From JAFAGX01 sp035623335 (GTDB lineage Bacteria; Acidobacteriota; Terriglobia; Terriglobales; Acidobacteriaceae), in assembly GCA_035623335.1 (NCBI GenBank), contig DASPTQ010000290.1, positions 28,713 to 92,712 of the forward strand: a stretch of DNA of 64,000 nucleotides, given 5' to 3'. The notes beneath the pieces were generated by a model. That model was given only the letters and a program-made list of their open reading frames with translations, ran no database searches and was not told the DNA's origin. Below, in pieces: positions 1 to 7,862 of this stretch (the stretch's first letter is position 1; every line of letters begins with the position of its first letter). Made by a program: the position numbers and the translations under genes.

Positions 1-40
1 TGGACGATGAGTTGTTCAGTGTTTGTACAGTTGACCGAGC

Positions 41-489
41 TCACAACGCCGCCAGCACAAGGCCGGACGCGAGTGCTACCAAGGCGATTCGCTTCCATCC
101 CCACCCCTTGTCTGCAGTGGCGATGGCTTCTGTTGGCGGAACTGCTGCTCCATTCACCGCGACGGGCGCAATAAAGCGGTACCCGCGGCGATGTCGCGTT
201 TCGATCGCCCAAGGTGTCTCCGCGGAGTCTCCCAAGGCCGCCCGCAGTTTGCCGATCGCTATGTTTACGGCGTGGTCGAAATCACCGAAGGATTCGTTGG
301 GCCAGATCAGACGGCGCAGTTCCTCCCGCGAGCCAGCTCTCCGGGGTGCGCCACAAGCGCTGCCAGGACCTTAAATGGCTGTTCCTGAAGCTTTACCCGC
401 ACTCCCTGTTTCAGTAGTTCGCCCGAACGAAGATCTACCTCGTACGCTCCGAAGACCGCCTTGGTTGGCGCTTGGTTCGTGCCTTCCAT
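41..489 (-). pseudogene. CadC-type winged-helix transcriptional regulator, frameshifted
   Basis: Starting from the ATG at 489, the protein reads as the N-terminal half of a CadC/OmpR-type winged helix (FGAYEVDLRSGELLKQG...). The frame then breaks at about 322-328. Restoring one G in a G-run there continues the domain seamlessly as EELRRLIWPNESFGDFDHAV, then the C-terminal wing motif RRGYRFIAPV, and then a single hydrophobic segment (RIALVALASGLVLAAL). A TGA at 41-43 ends the frame immediately after that membrane segment, whereas family members normally carry a periplasmic or TPR/propeller domain after it. So there is at least one lesion, and possibly two if the TGA replaced a Trp codon. A sequencing error could explain the frameshift. 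The family assignment is firm; loss of function is inferred. Confidence 0.72.
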
Positions 490-619
490 GATCGCGCCCT
501 AGGCCGGGCCGGGTAACGCTCGGGGTAAATCCCAAGCCGCCCCGGCGGCAGGTTCCACTTTGTAGCGGGAATTCTAGCAGGAGACAACTTCTTTTGTTGG
601 CGGTCTTGAGGAGGCGGGT

Positions 620-1243
620 CTATTCTGCTTTTTGACGCTCGTAGTAGGTCTTTGCTTTCGCCCGGTTCCCGCAAGTCTTCATTTCGCACCACCGGCGACG
701 ATGATTTTTTGTGGTATCGAGAAATAACCAAGCACAATCTTCCGCAGCACATAGTCGCACATAGTTCAGTTCTTTCGACGTCAGCAAATCCACGGCGGCG
801 CGCGCTACCGGCCATAGTACGGAGTCGAGGCTAAGCTCGGGACGAACCCACTCCCAAGTAAACTGCCGGCTCCCATAGACAATCTGAGTGTGTTGCAAGG
901 CGTCGTGGACAGATGTATTGAGAAGAGCCAGTTGGGTTTCAGGAGCGGTTCGTTGCCGTGCTACGGCTGCGAAAACATCATAAAGGGCGTCCCGCAGCGC
1001 GACGGCATGGCGCAGGGTCGACCGCGCCCGACCGGGCGCTTCCTGCCCGGCGGCGCGAAGGCCCTCCGCCGTCTTGTTGGTAATGACCCGTGCTTGTTCT
1101 CCCCAGCGCAAGAGCTGGGAGTAATCGATCAGCAGTTCCTCAGGATGGGCACTGGCACGGTTATTGACTGTGTTTGCGAAATCCAGACAGGGATTGCCGG
1201 CAATGAATTCGAAGAATAATTTGGAGCCAACACTTGGTGACAT
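620..1243 (-). CDS. CGNR zinc-finger / ABATE-domain putative transcriptional regulator
   Basis: A 207-residue protein with the N-terminal ABATE-type signature (AGNPCLDFANTVNNR at about 15-29) and a C-terminal CGNR zinc finger. The four metal-ligand cysteines are C165, C170, C186 and C191, followed by the CGNR motif (CGNRAKAKTYYERQ). The length is typical of the family, whose members are annotated as stress-linked, probably DNA-binding proteins; few have been tested. It is divergent from the secreted protease at 1406. A near-consensus promoter for this gene lies at 1263-1290, with a very short leader. A local or autoregulatory role is inferred from that arrangement. Confidence 0.85.
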   Translation of the reverse strand: MSPSVGSKLFFEFIAGNPCLDFANTVNNRASAHPEELLIDYSQLLRWGEQARVITNKTAEGLRAAGQEAPGRARSTLRHAVALRDALYDVFAAVARQRTAPETQLALLNTSVHDALQHTQIVYGSRQFTWEWVRPELSLDSVLWPVARAAVDLLTSKELNYVRLCAAEDCAWLFLDTTKNHRRRWCEMKTCGNRAKAKTYYERQKAE

Positions 1244-1262
1244 TCTATCGGCCGCTTTCTTA

Positions 1263-1290
1263 ATTATAACCTCTAAAAACTGCTTGACAA
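1263..1290 (-). promoter_or_regulatory. Sigma-70-type promoter of the CGNR regulator gene
   Basis: On the minus strand, a perfect TATAAT (1263-1268) follows TTGTCA (1285-1290) after a 16-base spacer. Its -35 shares bases with the -35 of the opposite promoter at 1284-1289. The predicted transcript starts about 12 bases before the ATG at 1243. Confidence 0.55.
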
Positions 1291-1312
1291 GTTAGGTGCT
1301 GTTGCTTACAGT
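1284..1312 (+). promoter_or_regulatory. Sigma-70-type promoter of the aspartyl protease gene
   Basis: A perfect TTGACA (1284-1289), a 17-base spacer and TACAGT (1307-1312, 4/6 to consensus). It fires toward the gene at 1406 and overlaps the -35 of the divergent promoter. Confidence 0.55.
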
Positions 1313-1348
1313 TGTCTCACCATAGAAATATGGTTTACTGGTGAGACA
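1313..1348. promoter_or_regulatory. Inverted repeat, candidate operator
   Basis: TGTCTCACCA (1313-1322) and TGGTGAGACA (1339-1348) are perfect 10-base inverted arms. A second small palindrome, ACCATA-gaaa-TATGGT, lies inside. The repeat starts right after the -10 of the rightward promoter, so it covers the expected start site, as a repressor site would. The neighbouring CGNR protein is the obvious candidate ligand, but that is inference. Confidence 0.5.
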
Positions 1349-1405
1349 GCCAGGTTGACGTCTTCGGTTCGCAAACCTGGCGCGGCGTGGCCCGGCGGCG
1401 GCCCT

Positions 1406-1891
1406 ATGAAGCATCGAATCCCCGTCTTCGTTCTGACTTGCCTTACCTTGGCTGCAGTGAGCCGGACGCAAAATGTGCCTTCAGCGGGCCCATTGAGTTT
1501 CGCCATTCCCTTCGAACTCAATCGCCAGTTCGGCTCAATCCTGATCCAGGTGCAGGTAAATGGGCGACCTGCCTGCCTTCTCGTCGACACCGGCTCGAGT
1601 CACACCATTCTCAGCGGGGAGATTGTTGGAGTGAATCCCCTGTTCTTAGCGCGGGCCAGTGTTCCGGTCAAAGGATCGGGATTAATTGGCACTGCCGGTT
1701 GGGGCGCGGCCACAATTGAGCTGGGAACGATCCGGTGGGCCAATCGAAGGGTTCTGGTGATGGAGGAGTTTCGGGAGATCTCTAAAGGTATGAAGCGGCG
1801 AGTAGACGGGATTCTGGGAGAGGACCTCCTGAACGAGTTCGCCTCCGTGATGCTCGACTACAAGAATCATCGTCTGGTTCTTCAACGCTGA
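1406..1891 (+). CDS. Secreted retropepsin-like aspartyl protease
   Basis: A 161-residue protein from the ATG at 1406, chosen because MKHRIPVFVLTCLTLAAV is a typical signal peptide. The single catalytic motif LLVDTGSSHT puts the active Asp at residue 61, and the C-terminal DGILGEDLLNEFASVMLDY matches the second half of the retropepsin-like fold (the ILG block). One active-site motif in a short chain is normal for the bacterial family, which works as a homodimer. The substrate is unknown. It has its own promoter and a candidate operator and is divergent from a CGNR regulator. Confidence 0.8.
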   Translation: MKHRIPVFVLTCLTLAAVSRTQNVPSAGPLSFAIPFELNRQFGSILIQVQVNGRPACLLVDTGSSHTILSGEIVGVNPLFLARASVPVKGSGLIGTAGWGAATIELGTIRWANRRVLVMEEFREISKGMKRRVDGILGEDLLNEFASVMLDYKNHRLVLQR

Positions 1892-2028
1892 ATTAGGCGA
1901 CCGCCATGAATCCTGGATTCGCGACCGTAAGCGGTAGTGAGGGGCGCGCGGCAACGATTTAAGGGAAGGGAAGCCGGCTACCAGATAAGTGCAGTAGCAG
2001 AATTCCGGGTGGTGAGGAGAGTGCTGGC

Positions 2029-2370
2029 ATGATTGCGAGAATCTGGCAAGGGCGCACTCGCCCTGGCATGGGGAAGTCCTACTTCGCCTACCTGCAAGAG
2101 ACGGGGGTGAAGGGATATCGGGCAACCGAGGGATTTAGAGATCTTATTGTTCTTACCCGAGAGATTGGAAATGCAACCGAATACGTTTTGATCACGTTCT
2201 GGGAAAGCATGGAGGCCATACGGCTTTTCGCCGGGCCCGAACCGGAGCGCGCGGTCTACTATCCTGAAGACGATCGCTACTTTCCAGAGGAAGAACGACA
2301 GCCCTACGTTCGCCATTACGAGGTCTGCGACAGGGGTGCGGTGGGCCTTCTTTCACGCGGGCGAGCCTGA
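2029..2370 (+). CDS. Antibiotic biosynthesis monooxygenase (ABM)-fold protein
   Basis: A 113-residue protein beginning MIARIWQGRTRPGMGKSYF, which is the usual opening of ABM-fold proteins (a small ferredoxin-like dimer). The ITFWESMEAIRLFAGPEPE segment is also characteristic of this group. Members range from quinol monooxygenases to haem-degrading enzymes to proteins with no known reaction, and no residue here decides among them. Its last 18 bases overlap the convergent methyltransferase gene. It was probably transcribed alone. Confidence 0.7.
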   Translation: MIARIWQGRTRPGMGKSYFAYLQETGVKGYRATEGFRDLIVLTREIGNATEYVLITFWESMEAIRLFAGPEPERAVYYPEDDRYFPEEERQPYVRHYEVCDRGAVGLLSRGRA

Positions 2371-3606
2371 GGCATCGAACACAATCTGGTCGTACTGCCA
2401 AAGTAGCCGAAAGAATTCTAGGCTCGGAATCTCACCGTTCCCGGAGTTCTCGGCAATTTCAGAGAGGGTTCGTTTTCCGTCAATCTTGCTGAACAACCGG
2501 TACTCGGCTTCCTGGATCGCCAGAACCAGGTCGGAATGCCGGTGCGCTCGATTCAGCAACACCGCCGCACTGCCAGGGGGAATACGGTCTTGCAGGCACA
2601 CCGTCCAGGGCAGTCGAATCGGAACATAGCGGAGCCATTCATCGCCCGTGAAGCGGATGGGCTGACTCGGCTTTGGCCGATCGTTGCGATAGGCAACAAA
2701 GTTGTGGCGGGTGATGGTTCCCCGGAACAATTCGATGGCCGAATGCTGCTCCTTTTCCGGCAGTTCACTTAGGCGTCGGGCGTGGGGAGTTCTCGCCAAA
2801 ACACCACATTGAGGCAGGTAGGGAGCCTGCTCAAACCACCGCCCGAAAGACATCCCGCATCGCTCTAGCCACTCGTAGACTTCTGGCACGGAGTAGGAGC
2901 GGTCTAGGGGGTGAAGGAACGCATCGGCGATCGCTTCGGGATGCCGGAAATCCTCGCCCATGCGCACCAGGCGGGTCAACGGATGATCTTGCGGTAAGCC
3001 GTTGAACACCGCAGCCAAGTCGGCCAACTCTTCATAGGACGGACGGATACCGAGCAGCTGAGAATACTGCCGCATCATAGAGATGCCGGCTCGCCCATAG
3101 CGGGCATACACCATGATCTGCATGGCGCCATCAGGCTTGAGCACGGCACGGAGAGATTGAAGGCCAGCATCGGGATCGGCGAGGTGATGCAGCACACCGG
3201 TGCAGACGATGTGATCGAAGGTATGACCCAGAGCTCCGACATCCAGGATCGAAACTCGATGCAAGGTAAGGTTGTTCAATCCGTATTGTTGTTGAAGCTT
3301 GCGGGTATGAATCAGACTCGTCTCGCTGATATCGATGGCAATGATGCGGGCATCGGGTTCGCGAAGTGCGTACTTGGCTGCCTGGGATGTTCCGCAGCCG
3401 GCCACCAGGATCTCCTGGCCAGGGCGCGGTCGCTCGGTTGGCCAGACCAGGTGGAACAGCGCTCGGCGACGCTCCGGATTGCGGTATAGTTCGCGGTGTT
3501 CGTCCAGACTGGTGAGCGGCGCAGGATAGGGCATCCTTTCGTAGAAGTCCCGGACCTCTTCCAAGCTAGCCGACCGCGACTCGATGCTTTCAAGCGTCTG
3601 GTTCAC
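2353..3606 (-). CDS. Class I SAM-dependent methyltransferase with C-terminal extension
   Basis: A 417-residue protein. A Rossmann methyltransferase core occupies about residues 60-185: motif I is ILVAGCGTSQAAKYAL (G70-C71-G72), the acidic ribose ligand is in ARIIAIDIS, and the post-II block is HIVCTGVLHHLADP. The last ~200 residues are not part of the catalytic fold. They include a segment like the winged-helix 'RLFSKIDGKRTLSEIAENSG' block seen in PqqD-like or regulator domains of larger methyltransferases. The substrate is unknown. A monocistronic minus-strand gene convergent with the ABM-fold gene. Confidence 0.8.
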   Translation of the reverse strand: MNQTLESIESRSASLEEVRDFYERMPYPAPLTSLDEHRELYRNPERRRALFHLVWPTERPRPGQEILVAGCGTSQAAKYALREPDARIIAIDISETSLIHTRKLQQQYGLNNLTLHRVSILDVGALGHTFDHIVCTGVLHHLADPDAGLQSLRAVLKPDGAMQIMVYARYGRAGISMMRQYSQLLGIRPSYEELADLAAVFNGLPQDHPLTRLVRMGEDFRHPEAIADAFLHPLDRSYSVPEVYEWLERCGMSFGRWFEQAPYLPQCGVLARTPHARRLSELPEKEQHSAIELFRGTITRHNFVAYRNDRPKPSQPIRFTGDEWLRYVPIRLPWTVCLQDRIPPGSAAVLLNRAHRHSDLVLAIQEAEYRLFSKIDGKRTLSEIAENSGNGEIPSLEFFRLLWQYDQIVFDASGSPA

Positions 3607-3714
3607 TTTGGCCTCACTCCTGCGAACGTGCTCGGTTCCAGGTTTTCGCGGAATTCATATTTGTCCAAGAACCCGACAGGGTCAAGCGTCGCTCTCACCC
3701 TTTCTTGCTAGGTG

Positions 3715-3749
3715 AAAAAAGGCCGCCCTCCACAGAGTCAAGGACGGCC
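3715..3749 (-). terminator. Intrinsic terminator
   Basis: On the minus strand, a 9-bp stem (GGCCGTCCT with AGGGCGGCC, one G-U pair) with an 11-base loop is followed directly by six T. It lies 65 bases after the sulfatase stop and should end that transcript. Confidence 0.75.
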
Positions 3750-3814
3750 ATGCACCTGCTGTGCCACACATAGAGCACGGGTGAGCTTGGCCTTGTGCAA
3801 TCTGACCTTGAGCT

Positions 3815-5395
3815 TCACGCGCTCTTTTGTACGGCTGCCTTGCCTCCTGCTCCCGCCGAGGTCATCGCCTCAAGAGCCTGGTCAATGGTGAATGACTGGG
3901 GTTTCTGCCGAGGCGGGAATTCTTTGAACGTTTGCAAGAACTCAGTCACGATTGCCGTCGCCGCTAGGGCAATGAAATCGTGATCGATAAACCAATCGTA
4001 GTAAGTGTTCGAGGTGATATCCGCCCGCTCGAACGGATCCGTCCTCAGGTTGAACAGCTTGGGAACTCGGAGGACGGTGAACGGCTCCGCCCAAACGCGT
4101 AACGTTCCTGGACAGCGCTGCTCCATGAATGCCACCTTCCAGTTGTCAAAGCGCAGTGCGACCAGATTGCCGTCGTCATCGAAGTAGATGAACCCCTGGC
4201 GGGGACTCTTCTTTTCCTTACCCGTGAGATAGGGCAGGAGATTGTAGCCGTCGAGATGTATTTTGAAGGTCTTGTCGCCAGCCTTGTGGCCCTTCTTGCA
4301 CTTTTCCACGATGTCGGGTTCGCCTGCCATGGCGACGAAGGTGGGCAGCCAATCATGATGTTGAACGATCTGGCGAGAAACCGAGCCTGCCGGAATCTTG
4401 CCCGGCCACCGCGCCAGTAGCGGTACGCGGAAGGCGCCCTCCCAATTCGTATCCTTCTCGCTGCGGAAGGGCGTCATGGCGCCGTCCGGCCAAGTGTTCA
4501 TGTGCGGGCCGTTGTCGGTGCTGTACATGACGAAGGTGTTGTCGGCGATTTTGAGCTGATCGAGCAGGTCGAGCACCTCGCCCACATTCTTGTCATGGTC
4601 AATCATGGTGTCATGGTAGGGTGATTGCCAGCGTCCTGCCTGTCCGAGACTGCTGGGTTTGGTATGGGTTCGAAGGTGCATGTGAGTGGTGTTCAGCCAG
4701 CAGAAGAACGGCTTACCAGCCTTGGTTTGCTTGGTGATCCAGTCTTTGGCGGCGGCAACGAACTCATCGTCACAAGTTTCCATTCGCTTCTTAGTCAGTG
4801 GCCCGGTGTCTTCGATCTTCTGCTTCCCCACTCGCCCGTAACGTGGGTCAACCGTGGCGTCGTCTTTGTCGGTCGCCCAGCAGTGCAACACGCCTCTCGG
4901 TGCAAATTTCTCGTTAAACTTTGGAAAGTCTTTCTTCGACGGCCAGTCGGGTAGTTCAGGTTCCTCTTCCGCGTTGAGATGGTAGAGGTTGCCGAAGAAC
5001 TCATCGAAGCCGTGCACGGTTGGGAGGAATTCATTGCGGTCTCCCAGATGGTTCTTGCCGAACTGACCCGTGGCGTAACCGAGAGGCTTCAGCAGCTCAG
5101 CAATGGTGGCATCTTCTGCCTGTAGACCAACGGTTGCTCCTGGAATCCCAACTTTGGTAAGCCCGGTGCGGAAACCGCTTTGACCGGTGATGAACGAGGC
5201 GCGCCCGGCGGTACAACTTTGCTCGCCATAGGAATCGGTGAACAGCATTCCCTCTTTAGCGATCCGGTCAATGTTCGGTGTGTCGTAGCCCATAACCCCG
5301 TGGCTGTAGCAGCTCAGATTTTCAATGCCGATATCGTCTCCCCAGATAACCAGAATGTTTGGCCTCTTGGGCATCTCCTTGATCTTTTCGGCCAT
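3815..5395 (-). CDS. Sulfatase (arylsulfatase family, Cys-type)
   Basis: A 526-residue alkaline-phosphatase-superfamily sulfatase. The signature CTAGR has its cysteine at residue 61, the residue converted to formylglycine by a maturase. Metal-binding Asp residues 20-21 (WGDD), the KNHLGD block and STDNGPH (metal Asp-Asn) are all present. The start is supported by a strong RBS (GAGGAGG) upstream of the ATG at 5395. No signal peptide is visible, which is unusual for a sulfatase and suggests a cytoplasmic enzyme or an unrecognised export route. It is flanked upstream by a 6+6 palindrome and downstream by an intrinsic terminator, so it is a single-gene unit. The substrate is unknown; sulfated polysaccharide or aryl sulfates are possible. 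Confidence 0.9.
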   Translation of the reverse strand: MAEKIKEMPKRPNILVIWGDDIGIENLSCYSHGVMGYDTPNIDRIAKEGMLFTDSYGEQSCTAGRASFITGQSGFRTGLTKVGIPGATVGLQAEDATIAELLKPLGYATGQFGKNHLGDRNEFLPTVHGFDEFFGNLYHLNAEEEPELPDWPSKKDFPKFNEKFAPRGVLHCWATDKDDATVDPRYGRVGKQKIEDTGPLTKKRMETCDDEFVAAAKDWITKQTKAGKPFFCWLNTTHMHLRTHTKPSSLGQAGRWQSPYHDTMIDHDKNVGEVLDLLDQLKIADNTFVMYSTDNGPHMNTWPDGAMTPFRSEKDTNWEGAFRVPLLARWPGKIPAGSVSRQIVQHHDWLPTFVAMAGEPDIVEKCKKGHKAGDKTFKIHLDGYNLLPYLTGKEKKSPRQGFIYFDDDGNLVALRFDNWKVAFMEQRCPGTLRVWAEPFTVLRVPKLFNLRTDPFERADITSNTYYDWFIDHDFIALAATAIVTEFLQTFKEFPPRQKPQSFTIDQALEAMTSAGAGGKAAVQKSA

Positions 5396-5475
5396 GCGCA
5401 GTCCTCCTCGATTCCTGTCTTTGGCAGGTTAAATTTCTGAGCCACTAGAATCCTCGCCTTGACCCTCGCCGGAAA

Positions 5476-5491
5476 CTGTCAAACGTGACAG
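5476..5491. promoter_or_regulatory. Palindrome upstream of the sulfatase
   Basis: CTGTCA-AACG-TGACAG is a perfect 6-base inverted repeat about 80 bases before the sulfatase start. Its TGTCA/TGACA halves fit a dimeric regulator site. I found no convincing promoter hexamers beside it. Confidence 0.35.
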
Positions 5492-5801
5492 GCCCGCAGC
5501 CTCGGGCTGTCCGGAGCCACTCCTTTCAGATATTTAGCCAAGTCTGTATTTTGTGGTGTAGACCCAAGAGCGAGGTCGGAAAAGAAGGGCAGACATGTTG
5601 GGAACTGTGCTTGCGGCGGGTCTCGAGGGGCGGGACCGAGCCGCGAGGACATGGCACGGCCTCGGGCATCGCTGGAAATTCCTCAAGCAGCGGTTCAGAA
5701 CTGGTCGAAAGCAATGGAACCCAGGGCGTCTTGTGTGCCTGCTCGGCGTGCGGGCACAAGGCGTCGGGGTGGAGGGGAAGGATTCTCGACCGGAGTGTGA
5801 T

Positions 5802-5830
5802 CCCACCCGCCCGAGCGTTGCGCGGGTGGG
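5802..5830. repeat. GC-rich palindromic hairpin
   Basis: CCCACCCGC (5802-5810) pairs perfectly with GCGGGTGGG (5822-5830) around an 11-base loop. It lies 23 bases past the stop of the small secreted protein gene. It has no T-tract, so it is either a weak terminator or a copy of the GGGTGGG-type palindromic repeats I recall as common between acidobacterial genes. The rest of 5492-5801 shows no gene or signal I can support. Confidence 0.45.
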
Positions 5831-5852
5831 GGATTCTCACAGTCTACAGCAA

Positions 5853-6083
5853 TTAGTACTGCAGGCAGACCCGGAGTTGGCGATCGGCTTCATCAATTGC
5901 ACGGATAGCTTCGACCCGATGCCCACCAAAGTCATGAGCTGCATGCTCAAGATGATCTTTCGCGCCGGCAAGCGCACGAAGCGCAGCTTCGATTTGCGGA
6001 TGCCTTCCCCCGGCCGGGGATGGTGACGAAAGCGCGATCATGAGCCCCAGAACAGCAAACGCACTCATCATCCTTTTTCTCAT
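5853..6083 (-). CDS. Small secreted alpha-helical protein of unknown function
   Basis: A 76-residue protein with a signal peptide (MSAFAVLGLMIALSSPSPAGG). The mature part is HPQIEAALRALAGAKDHLEHAAHDFGGHRVEAIRAIDEADRQL (written here in two parts: the first motif is ALRALAGAKDHLEHAAHDF, the second GGHRVEAIRAIDEADRQL). The pattern of a helix, the invariant-looking DFGGHR turn and a second helix is one I recognise from many short acidobacterial and proteobacterial secreted proteins with no known function. It is expected to be a periplasmic two-helix hairpin. The start may be at Met5 or Met6 instead of Met1. Confidence 0.75.
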   Translation of the reverse strand: MRKRMMSAFAVLGLMIALSSPSPAGGRHPQIEAALRALAGAKDHLEHAAHDFGGHRVEAIRAIDEADRQLRVCLQY

Positions 6084-6518
6084 CGTTTTCTAATACCCTT
6101 TCTTCCGAGTCAACTCGGCTGGCGACATCGTAGCCAACCGCAATTCGACGCCACAAGTTACGTTCGGAATCGAAATCGGGGTGAATTATCTTGCCAGCCG
6201 GTTGTTTTGCGAGTGATCGATCTTGACTCTTGCTTGGGAGAGCGGACCGTCCCTGCGAAAGAGTCGGAGACAGAGAAGCGTTGCCCGGCGCCCGTGACGA
6301 ACAACAAAACTCGACTGCCTTGACTTAGGATGCAGCGCAGCTATTTCCAATACCTTCCGCCTGCGACCAGCCTCAGGCAACACCTGCTGCGCTGAGAGAT
6401 TGATCGGTCATGGTAGGCTGCTCCGCGCATTTCACCACAAGCGTGGCGGCTTCTTCAGTTAAACTCTTTGCCGCGGACAATCGAAGGTGTCCATGGTTAG
6501 CTGCTTTGCGGAGCCTCT
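6084..6518. other. Intergenic region, no gene seen
   Basis: A 435-base divergent spacer between the small secreted protein and the MFS transporter. Open frames inside it have no protein-like composition. No strong hairpin or promoter pair was recognised. Confidence 0.4.
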
Positions 6519-7817
6519 TTGGTCTCGAACATCCCCAGCGTGCCTCACCGGCGATGGCGTATCGCAGTGCTGCTGGCCATCGGAGTTCTCGTCAATTTTC
6601 TCGACCGCGTCAATCTGTCGGTCTCGCGTGAAGCGCTGAGTGATTCGTTCGGAGTGTCACTGGTGGCATTTGGCTACCTTGCGAGCGCCTTCAGCTGGAC
6701 GTATGCCCTGATGCAGATGCCCGCCGGCATCTTGCTGGACCGTTTCGGGGTATCGCGCGTGGGTCGCATGAGCACCCTGCTGTGGAGCATCGCTTGCTTT
6801 GCGGCGGCGTTCGCGCCGGGGCTGAGCTGGCTTTTCGCTGCACGGTTACTCTTGGGGATAAGCGAATCTCCGACGTTTCCTGCGAATGCCAAGGCCATTG
6901 GATATTGGTTTACGGACAGCGAAAGAAGCCTGGCTACCGCCATCACCGATGCAGCGGCGAAATTTTCTACCGCCATGGGAGTCCCGTTCCTCGGCGTGCT
7001 CCTTTTGCATTTTGGGTGGCGCGCGAGCTTCGCCGCCACAGGGTTCATCAGCTTCTTCTATTTCCTCTTATTTTATTGGGTTTACTGCAATCCAAAGGAG
7101 GATGACCGACTCTCGGCTCGGGAGCTTCAATTCATCACCGAAGGTGGGGCACAGCCGGAAGATCCGCGGAGAGCCCAGGGGAGTTCTCGGCTCTGTTATC
7201 TCTTGCGTCAGCGCAAGGTTTACGGTCTGGCCATCGGATGGGGCGCTTACAACTACACCTTCTTTCTCCTGCTGAACTGGCTTCCGAGTTATCTTTCGCT
7301 TTCGCTGCACGTCGCCTTGCTGCAGTCGGTTCTCTACGCCAGCCTTCCCTGGCTGCTGGCGACCTTCACCGATCTAATCATCGGCGGATGGCTGGTGGAC
7401 CTTCTCCTTGAGCGCGGCTGGAATGCGAACCGAGTCCGCTACGCTGTGATGGTGGGGGGAATGACACTAGGTCTGTTCATTCTGGGCGCGGCGCGAGCAC
7501 AAAGTCCGGCGTCGGCGGTGGTCTGGGTCAGTCTGGCGCTCGGCGGCCTGGCCGCCGCCGCGCCCGTGGCCTGGTCGATCCCTTCCTTGATCGCACCGCG
7601 GGAGAGCGTCGGCACGCTGAGCGGCATCGTCAACTTCAGTGGCCAGATCTCGGCGATTAGCGCACCCATCGTGACCGGCTACATCGTTTCCGCCACGCAT
7701 TCCTTCGCAGCGGCGTTTGCTACTTCCTCAGCAACCCTGCTTCTCGGGATCGCGGCGTACGTAGTTCTGCTGGGACGCATCGAGCCCATTCCGGAACCGG
7801 TAGAAAACCAGACCTGA
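6519..7817 (+). CDS. MFS transporter, anion:cation symporter (ACS)-like
   Basis: About 430 residues with twelve predicted membrane helices and a central cytoplasmic loop at about 200-235. The first-helix motif FLDRVNLSVSREALSDSFG and the loop motif GILLDRFGVSR match the ACS family (hexuronate, glucarate and galactarate transporters). Family knowledge suggests import of an organic acid or sugar acid with protons. The likely start is TTG at 6519 (GGAG upstream); GTG at 6540 is also possible. It is followed after 45 bases by a secreted lactonase and, beyond, a xylulokinase, so sugar/sugar-acid use is a reasonable context guess. Confidence 0.85.
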   Translation: MVSNIPSVPHRRWRIAVLLAIGVLVNFLDRVNLSVSREALSDSFGVSLVAFGYLASAFSWTYALMQMPAGILLDRFGVSRVGRMSTLLWSIACFAAAFAPGLSWLFAARLLLGISESPTFPANAKAIGYWFTDSERSLATAITDAAAKFSTAMGVPFLGVLLLHFGWRASFAATGFISFFYFLLFYWVYCNPKEDDRLSARELQFITEGGAQPEDPRRAQGSSRLCYLLRQRKVYGLAIGWGAYNYTFFLLLNWLPSYLSLSLHVALLQSVLYASLPWLLATFTDLIIGGWLVDLLLERGWNANRVRYAVMVGGMTLGLFILGAARAQSPASAVVWVSLALGGLAAAAPVAWSIPSLIAPRESVGTLSGIVNFSGQISAISAPIVTGYIVSATHSFAAAFATSSATLLLGIAAYVVLLGRIEPIPEPVENQT

Positions 7818-7862
7818 GATAGGATGGGAGTGCGGCTCGTGCTCAGGGAAGGATCGTGGGTT

